Source of the DNA: Paracoccus sediminilitoris
Lineage (GTDB): Bacteria > Pseudomonadota > Alphaproteobacteria > Rhodobacterales > Rhodobacteraceae
Direction of reading: 5' to 3'
Assembly: GCF_003259195.1 (NCBI RefSeq)
Contig: NZ_QJPK01000001.1
Location: 620,001 to 684,000 of the forward strand
DNA: 64,000 nucleotides
The translations under genes were made by a program, and so were the position numbers. Every line of letters begins with the position of its first letter. Within the stretch, counting starts at the first letter, position 1. Under the pieces are notes generated by a model. That model saw only the letters and a program-made list of their open reading frames with translations, made no database searches and was not told the origin of the DNA. Positions 42,698 through 51,399 of this stretch are shown piece after piece.

Positions 42698-42937
42698 TCA
42701 GGCGATCTCGATTGAGTATTTCTCGATCACGGTATTGGCCAGCAGGCCCTCGCACATCTTCGCCACTTCGGCGCGCGCGGCCTCGGCGTCGGTGGCGGCC
42801 AGGTCCAGTTCGATCAGCTTGCCCTGGCGGACGCCGGAAACGCCGTCATGGCCCAGACCGCCAAGCGCGTGGCGGATCGCCTCGCCCTGCGGGTCCAGAA
42901 CACCGTCCTTCAGCATGATGGTGACACGGGCTTTCAT
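42698..42937 (-). CDS. purS: Phosphoribosylformylglycinamidine synthase subunit PurS
   Basis: Protein of 79 residues. MKARVTIMLKDGVLDPQGEA and IRHALGGLGHDGVSGVRQGK, then CEGLLANTVIEKYSIEI, match PurS over its full length. PurS forms a complex with PurL and PurQ for step four of purine synthesis. It starts 14 bases after the purC stop. The usual next gene, purQ, does not follow: an unrelated transporter operon begins about 95 bases further on. Confidence 0.95.
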   Translation of the reverse strand: MKARVTIMLKDGVLDPQGEAIRHALGGLGHDGVSGVRQGKLIELDLAATDAEAARAEVAKMCEGLLANTVIEKYSIEIA

Positions 42938-42951
42938 CGCGGGCTTCCTTC

Positions 42952-43713
42952 TCAGTTGATCGCGGTCGGTTTCAGGCTGGTCGTGTTGGCAGGCATCAGG
43001 CCCAGCCGGCGCGCCACTTCGGTATAGGCGTCGGTCAGGTTGCCCAGATCGCGGCGGAACACGTCCTTGTCCAGCTTCTGTCCGGTCTTGACGTCCCACA
43101 GGCGGCAGCTGTCGGGGCTGATTTCATCGGCGACGATCAGACGCATGAAATCATTGTCCCAGACGCGGCCGATCTCGATCTTGAAATCGATCAGCTTGAT
43201 GCCCGCGCCATAGAAGACGCCCGACAGGAAGTCGTTGACGCGCAGCGCCAGGGATACGATGTCGTCCAGGTCCTGCTGGCTGGCCCAACCGAAGGCGATG
43301 ACGTATTCCTCGGACACCATCGGGTCGCCCAGTTCATCGTTCTTATAGCTGTATTCGACGATCGGACGGGGCAGCAGCGTGCCTTCCTCAAGGCCCAGGC
43401 GCTTGGAGAGCGAGCCGGCGGCAAAGTTGCGCACGATCACTTCCAGCGGAATGATCTCAACCTGGCGGATCAGCTGTTCGCGCATGTTGATGCGGCGGAT
43501 GAAGTGATTGGGGACGCCGATATTGGTCAGCCCCTGCATGAAGAATTCCGACAGGCGGTTGTTCAGGACACCCTTGCCTTCGATCGTTGCTTTCTTCTGG
43601 GCATTGAACGCCGTCGCATCGTCCTTGAAGTACTGGACCAGCGTGCCAGGTTCCGTACCTTCGTACAGGATCTTGGCTTTGCCTTCGTAAACCTTCTTGC
43701 GCCGCGGTGCCAT
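42952..43713 (-). CDS. purC: SAICAR synthetase
   Basis: Phosphoribosylaminoimidazole-succinocarboxamide synthase of 253 residues. [13 protein letters not shown] is the ATP-binding beta hairpin, [19 protein letters not shown] the phosphate region, [19 protein letters not shown] and [25 protein letters not shown] (in part) the substrate and metal sites. It acts in purine synthesis in the cytoplasm. ATG at 43713 has AAAGGA upstream. Divergent from the zeta-subunit gene; the first gene of purC-purS. Confidence 0.97.
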   Translation of the reverse strand: MAPRRKKVYEGKAKILYEGTEPGTLVQYFKDDATAFNAQKKATIEGKGVLNNRLSEFFMQGLTNIGVPNHFIRRINMREQLIRQVEIIPLEVIVRNFAAGSLSKRLGLEEGTLLPRPIVEYSYKNDELGDPMVSEEYVIAFGWASQQDLDDIVSLALRVNDFLSGVFYGAGIKLIDFKIEIGRVWDNDFMRLIVADEISPDSCRLWDVKTGQKLDKDVFRRDLGNLTDAYTEVARRLGLMPANTTSLKPTAIN

Positions 43714-43845
43714 GGCCCCACCGTCCTTTCGGATGTCTCTCAAAGAGGCGACTTAGCGCAGAAAGGCATCGGGGGGCAATACGAGGCTTGCGACAAGACG
43801 TGCGAAAGGCTCTTATCTGACCAAGTTACAGCAGGAGGTGGACCG

Positions 43846-44160
43846 ATGACCACGTTTGACGACAGAGAGCGCGCCTATGAGGCGAAATTCGCGCATGATG
43901 CCGATCTGCGCTTCAAGGCCGAGGCACGCCGCAACCGCCTGCTGGGCGAATGGGCGGCCGGGCTGCTGGACAAGTCCGGCGACGAGGCCCGCGCCTATGC
44001 GATGACCGTCGTCACCTCGGATTTCGAGGAACCCGGCGAGGAAGACGTCTTCCGCAAGGTCAGCACCGACCTGCAGGGGGTCGCCGATGACGCCACGATC
44101 CGCGCCAAGATGGCCGAACTGATGGACGAGGCCCGCCGCCAGGTCGTCGACGAAAGCTGA
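43846..44160 (+). CDS. F1Fo-ATPase inhibitor zeta subunit (DUF1476)
   Basis: Protein of 104 residues. MTTFDDRERAYEAKFAHDA is the N-terminal inhibitory segment; RRNRLLGEWAAGLL and VVTSDFEEPGEEDVFRKV form the conserved four-helix core. In P. denitrificans this protein (zeta) blocks ATP hydrolysis by the F1 motor. The match is full length. A good GGAGG site precedes the ATG. It abuts the convergent MATE gene with no spacer. Confidence 0.93.
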   Translation: MTTFDDRERAYEAKFAHDADLRFKAEARRNRLLGEWAAGLLDKSGDEARAYAMTVVTSDFEEPGEEDVFRKVSTDLQGVADDATIRAKMAELMDEARRQVVDES

Positions 44161-45504
44161 TCACGCCACCGCCGCGTCGCCCCCGGGGGGTGTCGCGGCA
44201 TCCTCGGCATGGCCATACCGGCGCAGCATGGTGATGGCGCGCGCGGTATTCAGCGCCATCAGCGCCGCCCACAGCCCGTGATTGCCCCAGAACGGCGGCA
44301 GGATCAGCACCGCCGCCACGAAGACCGCGACCGACCGGATCATCGCGTTGCGCATGTCCCGCGTCAGCGTCGCCCCGATGAAGATGCCGTCCAGCATCCA
44401 GCCCGCCACGCCGATCAGCGGCGCAAGCCCCAGCCACGGCAGAAAGATCCGCGCCTCGGCCCGGACCTGAGGAGAGGTGGTCAGGATGTCGATGATCGGC
44501 CCGCCCGCGACGATGAAGACCAACCCCAGCACGACCGCGCCCCCCAGCCCCCATTGCGAGGTCAGGATCGATGCCCGCCGCACCCGGTCCGGCCTCTGCG
44601 CCCCCACCGCCTGCCCCACCAGGCTTTCGGCGGCAAAGGCGAAGCCGTCCAGCGCGAAGGCCGTCAGCGCCACGAATTGCAGCAGCACCTGGTTCGCGGC
44701 CAGCGGCACGTCCCCCTGCCCCGCCCCCAGGAACAGAAAGCTGGTCATGCAGCCCTGCAGGAGCACCGACCGGATCATGATGTCGGTGTTCACCCGCGCC
44801 AGCCGGTCGATCTTGGCGCGCGCGAACAGGCTGGCCGTGTCGCGGGCCGCCGTGACGGCGCGGGCCAGCACATGGCGCGCCAGCCACAACCCGACCGCCA
44901 GCCCCGCCAGCTCGGCCGCCAGCGTGGCCCAGGCCACGCCGCTGACCCCCAGGCCCAGCCCCAGCACGAACCAGATGTCCAGGCCCACATTCAGCCCGTT
45001 CTGCAACAATTGCAGCCCCAGCACCGCGCGGGTGCGTTCGACCGCGATCAGCCAGCCGGTGATGGCGTAAAGCCCGATGGTCGCAGGTGCACCCCAGATG
45101 CGGATGGCCAGATAGTCGCGGGCCAGTGTTTCCACCGCATCTGATGCCGGGGCCAGCCGGAACGCCGCCCAGAATATCGGCACCTGCAGCACGATGAAGA
45201 CCGCCCCGGCCGCGCCCGCGATGGCCAGCGCGCGCAGCAGATGGGCACCGACCTCGGCCTGGTCGCCCGCGCCGTGGCTCTGCGCCACCAGCCCCGAGGT
45301 CCCCATGCGCAGAAACCCGAACACCCAATAGATCGAGGTCAGGATGACCGCCCCGATGCCCACCGCACCGATCGCCTCGGGCAGGCCCAGCTGGCCGACG
45401 ACGCCGGTATCGACCAGACCCAGCAGCGGCACGGTCAGGTTCGACAGAACGATGGGCAGCGCGATGTTCAGCACGCGCCGATGCGTCAGCAGGGGGCCTT
45501 GCAT
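44161..45504 (-). CDS. MATE-family efflux transporter (DinF-like)
   Basis: Membrane protein of 447 residues with 12 hydrophobic segments in two halves. LTVPLLGLVDTGVVGQLG and FLRMGTSGLVAQSHGAGDQ in the first half, and FALDGFAFAAESLVGQAVGA in the second, are typical of the DinF branch. It exports organic cations or drugs with H+ or Na+; substrate not predictable. The downstream thioesterase genes and this gene run in one direction with spacing of one base, so they may be co-transcribed. Confidence 0.93.
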   Translation of the reverse strand: MQGPLLTHRRVLNIALPIVLSNLTVPLLGLVDTGVVGQLGLPEAIGAVGIGAVILTSIYWVFGFLRMGTSGLVAQSHGAGDQAEVGAHLLRALAIAGAAGAVFIVLQVPIFWAAFRLAPASDAVETLARDYLAIRIWGAPATIGLYAITGWLIAVERTRAVLGLQLLQNGLNVGLDIWFVLGLGLGVSGVAWATLAAELAGLAVGLWLARHVLARAVTAARDTASLFARAKIDRLARVNTDIMIRSVLLQGCMTSFLFLGAGQGDVPLAANQVLLQFVALTAFALDGFAFAAESLVGQAVGAQRPDRVRRASILTSQWGLGGAVVLGLVFIVAGGPIIDILTTSPQVRAEARIFLPWLGLAPLIGVAGWMLDGIFIGATLTRDMRNAMIRSVAVFVAAVLILPPFWGNHGLWAALMALNTARAITMLRRYGHAEDAATPPGGDAAVA

Positions 45505-45505
45505 G

Positions 45506-46006
45506 TCAGGGCTGCGGCATCAGGAAATGCCCGGTCGCCTGCGCGATCAGGCGGGCACGGTTGTCCTGCCATGCCTCGACATGGACCGAGGCATAGCGCC
45601 GCCCCGACCGCACGACACTTGCCCGCGCATAGGCGTCGCGCGGCAGGCCCGACCGCAGGTAATCGACGGTGAAATCGATGGTCTTGGGCAGACGCGGCAG
45701 GCTGTCGGGCACCGCCGCATCAGGCGCGATGCGGCCCGATTCCAGATCCTCCCACATGACCGACCAAGACAGCTCGATGATGGCCGTGACCTCAAGAAAG
45801 GCCGCCGTCACCCCGCCGTGGATGGCGGGCAGGCGCGGATTGCCGATCAGCTTTTCGTCATAGGGCAGGATGGCGGTCAGCTCGTCACCGCGCCGGTCGA
45901 AGGTGATGCCCAGCCAGGACATGTAAGGGACGCCGGTGACCAGCGCCTTCAGCGCCGAATCGCGACGCGATTTGATCTGATGCAGCGGTTCGTTGCGGTC
46001 GCCCAT
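45506..46006 (-). CDS. PaaI-family hotdog thioesterase, second of a tandem pair
   Basis: Protein of 166 residues of the hotdog fold. LPAIHGGVTAAFLEVTAII is the conserved HGG catalytic helix, and TIDFTVDYLRSGLPRDAYA the following strand. Such enzymes hydrolyse acyl-CoA thioesters. ATG at 46006 is favoured by GAGG five bases upstream; it overlaps nothing but follows the other thioesterase by two bases. The two proteins are related but diverged, perhaps forming a heteromer or working on different acyl chains. Confidence 0.85.
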   Translation of the reverse strand: MGDRNEPLHQIKSRRDSALKALVTGVPYMSWLGITFDRRGDELTAILPYDEKLIGNPRLPAIHGGVTAAFLEVTAIIELSWSVMWEDLESGRIAPDAAVPDSLPRLPKTIDFTVDYLRSGLPRDAYARASVVRSGRRYASVHVEAWQDNRARLIAQATGHFLMPQP

Positions 46007-46008
46007 GA

Positions 46009-46449
46009 TCACCTCTCGGCCGTGAAGGCGCCGGTCGCGGTCGCCACGGGGTTTTCACCATCCTCGTCCAGCGCCACGGCCCGCAGGAAGGCCACGCTGC
46101 GGGTCATGTGATAGCATTCGGCACGCGCGGTGATCCGCTGGCCGGGTTTCGCGGCGCGCATGTAGTCGATGCGCAGGTCGATGGTCGCGGTCGAGGTCGG
46201 ATTGCTGGGATGGACCATGACCGCAGCCCCGCAGCAGGTGTCCATCAGCGCCGAGACGACGCCGCCATGGATGACGCCCGTCCGCGGGTCGCCTACCAGA
46301 TGTTCGGCCCAAGGCATGCTGATCACGGCGCGGCCCGTGCCCAGTTCGTCCACCCGCATGCCTAAGGCGCGCGCATGGGGGATGGCCTCGATGAATTGCT
46401 GGGCGATGCGGGTGCGATCATCCTGGGGGCCTTCGGTCTGGTCGGGCAT
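46009..46449 (-). CDS. PaaI-family hotdog thioesterase, first of a tandem pair
   Basis: Protein of 146 residues. [19 protein letters not shown] carries the catalytic HGG motif with the acidic residue nearby; [20 protein letters not shown] is the typical continuation. Acyl-CoA or aryl-CoA thioester hydrolysis in the cytoplasm is likely. Starts the three-gene minus-strand run thioesterase, thioesterase, MATE transporter, divergent from the MerR-type gene at 46593. Confidence 0.88.
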   Translation of the reverse strand: MPDQTEGPQDDRTRIAQQFIEAIPHARALGMRVDELGTGRAVISMPWAEHLVGDPRTGVIHGGVVSALMDTCCGAAVMVHPSNPTSTATIDLRIDYMRAAKPGQRITARAECYHMTRSVAFLRAVALDEDGENPVATATGAFTAER

Positions 46450-46592
46450 CCGCGTCTCCTTGGTGTTTGTTGATGCTTAGCCGCGCGTTAGGCGCATGCT
46501 CAACCCCAATGAACCATGACTGCGCGATTCGGTTGAGAATATGATCGACACCGCCTAAGTTTACGCAAAGGGAACCGGGCGAGGAGGCGCGA

Positions 46593-46970
46593 ATGACCGA
46601 AGACCGCATCAGCTTCAAGGAGATGTGCGCACGCTTCGACGTGACGCCGCGCACGCTGCGCTATTACGAATACATCGAGCTGCTGAAGCCTTTCAAGGAA
46701 GGCCGCGCCCGCTTCTATGGCCCGCGCGAGGTGGCGCGGATGACGCTGATCCTGCGCGGCCGCCGCTTCGGATTCTCGCTCGAGGATATCCGCAAATGGC
46801 TGCTGATCTATGACAAGAAGGGGTCGCGGGAACAGTATCAGGTCTGGATCGAGATGGCCCAGAGACAGCTGGATGTGCTGGACCAGCAGATCGCCGACAT
46901 GCAGGCGGCACGCGCCGACCTGGCCCAGCTGCGCCAGACCGGAGAGGACGAGCTGGCCCGCATGGAATGA
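46593..46970 (+). CDS. MerR-family transcriptional regulator, first of two paralogues
   Basis: Protein of 125 residues. The winged helix-turn-helix [21 protein letters not shown] and the wing LILRGRRFGFSLEDIRKWL are followed by a coiled-coil segment (QLDVLDQQIADMQAARADL) and no effector domain. It lacks metal-binding Cys pairs. Together with the next gene it precedes an acyl-CoA dehydrogenase gene, so control of acyl-CoA degradation is likely. GAGGAGG site upstream. Confidence 0.87.
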   Translation: MTEDRISFKEMCARFDVTPRTLRYYEYIELLKPFKEGRARFYGPREVARMTLILRGRRFGFSLEDIRKWLLIYDKKGSREQYQVWIEMAQRQLDVLDQQIADMQAARADLAQLRQTGEDELARME

Positions 46971-47083
46971 CGCCACGGCAGGGGACTGTCGTGACGCCGC
47001 GTCTTGCTTACGTTCGCGTCAACTTGATCCTATCTTGAGGCCAAGGACGGAACGCCAGGTTTCAGGAGGAGGAGCCGCCTACC

Positions 47084-47482
47084 ATGTCCGACGAGCTGAT
47101 GACCATTCGACAGATGTGCGACGCATTCGACGTCACGCCGCGCACGCTTCGCTTCTATGAGGCGCGCGAACTGATCTTTCCCCAGCGCAGGGGCCAGCAC
47201 CGCCTTTACGACCGGCGCGACCGGGCAAGGCTGACGCTGATCCTGCGGGGCAAGCGCTTTGGTTTCAGCCTGGAACAGATCCGCCAGCTGCTGGAGCTTT
47301 ACGCCCCCGGCAGTGCCAACCGCACGCAGATCGCCGCGACGATCGAGGTGGGTCAGGCAAGGCTGGCCGACATGGAACGGCAATATGCGGAACTGAGCGA
47401 GGCCATCGCCGAACTCAGGCAGCATCTCTCCGACGCGCAGACCCGGCTTGCCGCCGCGTCCCACGAACAGCCCACAGGATAA
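47084..47482 (+). CDS. MerR-family transcriptional regulator, second of two paralogues
   Basis: Protein of 132 residues. [20 protein letters not shown] and [21 protein letters not shown] repeat the first regulator almost motif for motif; a coiled coil ([20 protein letters not shown]) closes it. An imperfect palindrome TNACG-N4-CGTNA at 47008-47021 upstream could be its operator. The acyl-CoA dehydrogenase gene starts four bases after its stop, so it is co-transcribed with its likely target. Confidence 0.88.
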   Translation: MSDELMTIRQMCDAFDVTPRTLRFYEARELIFPQRRGQHRLYDRRDRARLTLILRGKRFGFSLEQIRQLLELYAPGSANRTQIAATIEVGQARLADMERQYAELSEAIAELRQHLSDAQTRLAAASHEQPTG

Positions 47483-47486
47483 CGCC

Positions 47487-49265
47487 ATGCCGATCTACAA
47501 TCCGCCGATCCGCGACCTGCAATTCGTGCTGCACGACGTGCTGAAGCTGTCGCAATCCGATCTTCCCGGTCACGACGACCTGGACCCCGAATTTACCGAA
47601 GCCATCCTGGAGGCGGCGGGCAAGCTGGCCTCCGAAGTGCTGGCCCCCCTGAACCTGCCCGGCGATCAGCAGGGCTGCGTGCTGGAGAACGGCGTCGTGC
47701 GCACCCCCGACGGGTTCGGCAAGGCATTCGAAGCCGTCAAGGAAGGCGGCTGGACCGCCCTGGATTGCGACCCGGAATATGGCGGGCAGGGCATGCCCTA
47801 CACCATGGGCGTCGCCACCGGAGAGATGTTCGTGTCGGCCAACATGGCTTTCAACATGTATCAGGGCCTGACCCACGGCGCCTATTCCGCGATCCATGCC
47901 CACGGCACCGACGACCAAAAGCAGACCTATCTGCCCAAGATGGTCAGCTGCGACTGGACCGGCACGATGAACCTGACGGAACCGCATTGCGGCACCGATC
48001 TTGGTCTGCTGCGCACCAAGGCCGAACCGCAGGACGATGGCAGCTATCTGATCACCGGGCAGAAGATCTTCATCTCGGCCGGCGATCACGACATGGCGGA
48101 AAACGTCATCCACCTGGTTCTGGCCAAGGCGCCCGGCGGCGGCGAGGGCACCAAGGGCATCAGCCTGTTCATCGTCCCGAAGTTCCTGGTGAACGCGGAC
48201 GGCAGCCTGGGTGATCGCAACGGCGTGTCGGTGGGCGCGCTGGAACACAAGATGGGCATCCATGCAAATGCGACCTGCGTCATGAACTATGACGGCGCGC
48301 GCGGTTGGCTGCTGGGCGATCTTCACAAGGGCATGCGCGCCATGTTCACCATGATGAACGAGGCCCGCATCGGCGTCGGCCTGCAAGGCTATGCCGGGGC
48401 CGTCCCCGCCTATCAGAACGCCGTCGCCTATGCCAAGGACCGCCTGCAGGGCCGCGCCGTGACTGGCGCGCAAAACCCGCAGGGCGCGGCCGATCCGCTG
48501 ATCGTGCATCCCGACATACGGCGCAGCCTGATGGACCAGAAGTCCTTCCTGGAGGGCGCCCGCGCCTTGGCCCTGTGGGGTGCGCATCTGGTCGACCGCA
48601 GCCACATGGGGGGCGACAAGGATGCCGAAGGGCTGGTGTCGCTGATGACGCCCGTCATCAAGGGCTTCCTGACCGACAAGGGCTTCGAGACCACGGTGCT
48701 GGCCCAGCAGGTCTTTGGCGGCCACGGCTATGTCGAGGAATGGGGCATGAGCCAGTTCGTCCGCGATGCCCGCATCACCATGATCTATGAAGGCGCGAAC
48801 GGCGTGCAGGCACTGGACCTGGTCGGCCGCAAGCTGGCCCAGGACGGCGGCAAGCACGTCATGGCTTTCTTCGAGATGATCAAATCGTTCTGCAAGGAAC
48901 AGTCAGGCAACCCGGCATTGGCCGCCGATTTCATCGACCCGCTAAAGGCCGCGTCCAAGGACCTGCAGGCGGCGTCCATGTTCTTCATGGAACGCGGCAT
49001 GAAGAACCCCAACGACGCGCTGTCGGGCAGCTACGATTTCATGCACCTGTTCGGTCACGTGACGCTGGGCTACATGTGGGCGCGGATGGCCGTTGCCGCA
49101 CAGGCCGCGCTGGACGCGGGCACGGCAGACCCGGCCTTCCACAAGACCAAGCAGGCGACCGGTCGATACTACATGAAGCGGCAGCTGCCGATGACGGCGA
49201 CGCATCTGGCCCGCATCCAGTCCGGAGCGGCGACGGTGATGGAGCTGGAGGCAGAAGCCTTCTGA
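47487..49265 (+). CDS. Long-form acyl-CoA dehydrogenase (FadE/DmdC-like)
   Basis: Protein of 592 residues, longer than classic acyl-CoA dehydrogenases because of an extra C-terminal domain. N-terminal [21 protein letters not shown]-site [40 protein letters not shown], and [18 protein letters not shown] with the region of the catalytic Glu. It introduces a double bond into an acyl-CoA. This long form includes methylthiopropanoyl-CoA dehydrogenase (DmdC) of marine Rhodobacteraceae, but no other dmd gene is near, so a general beta-oxidation role is equally possible. Confidence 0.9.
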   Translation: MPIYNPPIRDLQFVLHDVLKLSQSDLPGHDDLDPEFTEAILEAAGKLASEVLAPLNLPGDQQGCVLENGVVRTPDGFGKAFEAVKEGGWTALDCDPEYGGQGMPYTMGVATGEMFVSANMAFNMYQGLTHGAYSAIHAHGTDDQKQTYLPKMVSCDWTGTMNLTEPHCGTDLGLLRTKAEPQDDGSYLITGQKIFISAGDHDMAENVIHLVLAKAPGGGEGTKGISLFIVPKFLVNADGSLGDRNGVSVGALEHKMGIHANATCVMNYDGARGWLLGDLHKGMRAMFTMMNEARIGVGLQGYAGAVPAYQNAVAYAKDRLQGRAVTGAQNPQGAADPLIVHPDIRRSLMDQKSFLEGARALALWGAHLVDRSHMGGDKDAEGLVSLMTPVIKGFLTDKGFETTVLAQQVFGGHGYVEEWGMSQFVRDARITMIYEGANGVQALDLVGRKLAQDGGKHVMAFFEMIKSFCKEQSGNPALAADFIDPLKAASKDLQAASMFFMERGMKNPNDALSGSYDFMHLFGHVTLGYMWARMAVAAQAALDAGTADPAFHKTKQATGRYYMKRQLPMTATHLARIQSGAATVMELEAEAF

Positions 49266-49450
49266 TTCGGCAGCGAAGGCGGAGGGGTCGCATTGGGTAT
49301 TTTTTTGCAAAGATGAAGCAGGATGCGCCCCGGCCTCTCCCGATTGTTGTCGGGTCAGGCGTTATCGGCCCACAGACCGGGGCGACTTCTCCTTTGGCGG
49401 TCATCGGCTCCCCAGCCTGTACCGCCCAACCAGACTAATGCCGCTCTGTT

Positions 49451-49523
49451 GAAGAAGTGGTTAACGCCTCTTCTTCTTTGCCCAAATACCCCGCGGGGGT
49501 CCGGGGGGTGCGAAGCCCCCCGG
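49451..49523. repeat. Three tandem hairpins upstream of the GST gene
   Basis: GAAGAAG with CTTCTTC (49451-49476), ACCCC with GGGGT (49488-49500) and CCGGGGGG with CCCCCCGG (49501-49523) follow each other. The last two look like the C/G-rich dispersed intergenic repeat common in Rhodobacteraceae; it ends only 15 bases before the GST start, so it may shape translation of that operon. Confidence 0.65.
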
Positions 49524-49538
49524 TGTCGAGGAGGAAAG

Positions 49539-50180
49539 ATGACCGCGCAACTCTGGTGCTTTGGTGAATCCGGGAACGCTTACAAACCGGCGCTAACGAT
49601 GCAGCTGGCGGATTATGACTGGCAGCCCGTTTATGTCGATTTTTTCAACGGAGAGGGGCGCAGCCCTGAATTCCGTGCTTTGAACCCAATGGGCGAAGTG
49701 CCGGTCTTTCGAGAAGGCGACCTGACCCTGACGCAATCCGCCGTCATCCAGCTGCACATCGCCGAGCGGACCGGCAAGTTTCTGGGCAGCGACCGCAATG
49801 AAACGCTGCGCTGGCTGATGTTCGACAATCACAAGGTATCCGCCCAGGCGGGACCGGCACGGTTCCTGTTGAACTTCCTGCCCGCAGACAAGCGTCCGGC
49901 AGGTGCTGCGGAATACCTGCAGGGGCGGCTCAAGGGTGCCTATCAGGTGCTGGACGCGCATCTGGCGGACCGGGACTGGGTCGCGCCCGGCGGACCGACC
50001 ATCGCCGATTTCGCGCTGTGCGGATACCTGTACTACCCCGAGCCTTTCGGTTTCGACCGCCAGGACTGGCCCCATATCGACCGCTGGCTGCAGACCATCC
50101 AGGACCTGCCCGGCTGGAAACACCCCTATGACCTGATGCCCGGCAATCCATCCGACCGGGCGCCCAAGGAGGACACATGA
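49539..50180 (+). CDS. Glutathione S-transferase-family protein
   Basis: Protein of 213 residues. N-terminal thioredoxin-like domain (LWCFGESGNAYKPALTMQLA with a Ser-containing active-site loop, NPMGEVPVFREGDLTLTQSA with the glutathione cis-Pro and Ser site) and helical C domain (GPTIADFALCGYLYY). First gene of the GST, thiolase, FadJ operon; its stop overlaps the thiolase ATG. It might remove reactive enoyl or aldehyde products; this is inference. GAGGAAAG precedes the ATG. Confidence 0.9.
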   Translation: MTAQLWCFGESGNAYKPALTMQLADYDWQPVYVDFFNGEGRSPEFRALNPMGEVPVFREGDLTLTQSAVIQLHIAERTGKFLGSDRNETLRWLMFDNHKVSAQAGPARFLLNFLPADKRPAGAAEYLQGRLKGAYQVLDAHLADRDWVAPGGPTIADFALCGYLYYPEPFGFDRQDWPHIDRWLQTIQDLPGWKHPYDLMPGNPSDRAPKEDT

Positions 50181-51388
50181 CCGACGCATTCATCTATGAC
50201 GCTGCCCGCACGCCACGCGGCAAGGGCCGCCCCGATGGCAGCCTGCACGAGGTCACGTCGCTGGCGCTGTCCGCGCGCCTGCTGAACGCTGTCAAGGAAC
50301 GCAACGGGCTGAAGGGCCACGCGGTCGAGGACGTGATCTGGGGCAACGTCACCCAGGTCAAGGAACAGGGCGGCTGCCTGGCACGCAGCGCCGTTCTGGC
50401 ATCCGACCTAGACCAGTCCATCCCCGGCCTGTCGATCAACCGCTTTTGCGCGTCCGGCATGGAGGCGGTGAACCTGGCCGCCAACCAGATCAAGGGTGGC
50501 GCGGGCCAGGCCTATATCGCCGGCGGGGTCGAGATGATGGGTCGCGTTGCCATGGGCAGCGACGGGGCGGCCATCGCCGTCGATCCGGGGCTGGCCATGC
50601 GGACCTATTTCGTTCCGCAGGGGATCAGCGCCGATATCATCGCGACCGAATACGGCTTCAGCCGCGCGGATGCCGATGCGCTGGCCTTGGAAAGCCAGCG
50701 ACGCGCCGCGCAGGCTTGGGCTGATAACCGTTTTGCCAAATCCATCGTCCCTGTGCTGGACCAGAACGGCCTCACCATCTTGGACCGCGACGAATACATG
50801 CGTCCCGGCACCACCGCCGAAGACCTGGCCAAGCTGAAACCCGCCTTCAAGGAGATGGGCGAGTTGATGCCCGGCTTCGACAAGGTCGCGATGCTGAAAT
50901 ACCCGCACCTGACCCATGTCGATCACATCCACCATGCGGGCAACAGCAGTGGCATCGTCGACGGTGCCGCCGCCGTGCTGATCGGCAACGCGGAATTCGG
51001 GCAGGCGCATGGCCTGAAGCCCCGCGCCCGCATCCGCGCCACCGCCAAGATCGGCACCGACCCCACAATCATGCTGACCGGCCCGGTTCCCGTGACCGAG
51101 AAGATCCTGAAGGACAGCGGCCTGTCCATCGGCGACATTGACCTGTTCGAGGTCAATGAGGCCTTTGCCTCGGTCGTGCTGCGCTTCATGCAGGCCTTCG
51201 ACGTGGACCATTCGAAGGTCAACGTGAACGGCGGCGCCATCGCCATGGGCCACCCCCTGGGCGCGACCGGCGCGATCATAATCGGCACTCTGCTGGACGA
51301 GCTTGAACGGCAGGACAAGACCATGGGTCTGGCGACCCTGTGCATCGCGTCCGGCATGGGCGCGGCCACCATCATCGAACGCGTGTGA
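50177..51388 (+). CDS. fadA: Acetyl-CoA acyltransferase (3-ketoacyl-CoA thiolase)
   Basis: Protein of 403 residues. Catalytic Cys in INRFCASGMEAVNLAANQI, His in NGGAIAMGHPLGATGA and the second Cys in LCIASGMGAATIIERV are all present. It performs the last step of beta-oxidation, releasing acetyl-CoA. ATGA overlap with the GST gene and an 11-base gap to the FadJ gene show an operon. Degradative rather than biosynthetic role is inferred from that partner. Confidence 0.95.
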   Translation: MTDAFIYDAARTPRGKGRPDGSLHEVTSLALSARLLNAVKERNGLKGHAVEDVIWGNVTQVKEQGGCLARSAVLASDLDQSIPGLSINRFCASGMEAVNLAANQIKGGAGQAYIAGGVEMMGRVAMGSDGAAIAVDPGLAMRTYFVPQGISADIIATEYGFSRADADALALESQRRAAQAWADNRFAKSIVPVLDQNGLTILDRDEYMRPGTTAEDLAKLKPAFKEMGELMPGFDKVAMLKYPHLTHVDHIHHAGNSSGIVDGAAAVLIGNAEFGQAHGLKPRARIRATAKIGTDPTIMLTGPVPVTEKILKDSGLSIGDIDLFEVNEAFASVVLRFMQAFDVDHSKVNVNGGAIAMGHPLGATGAIIIGTLLDELERQDKTMGLATLCIASGMGAATIIERV

Positions 51389-51399
51389 GGAGCCCGGAC

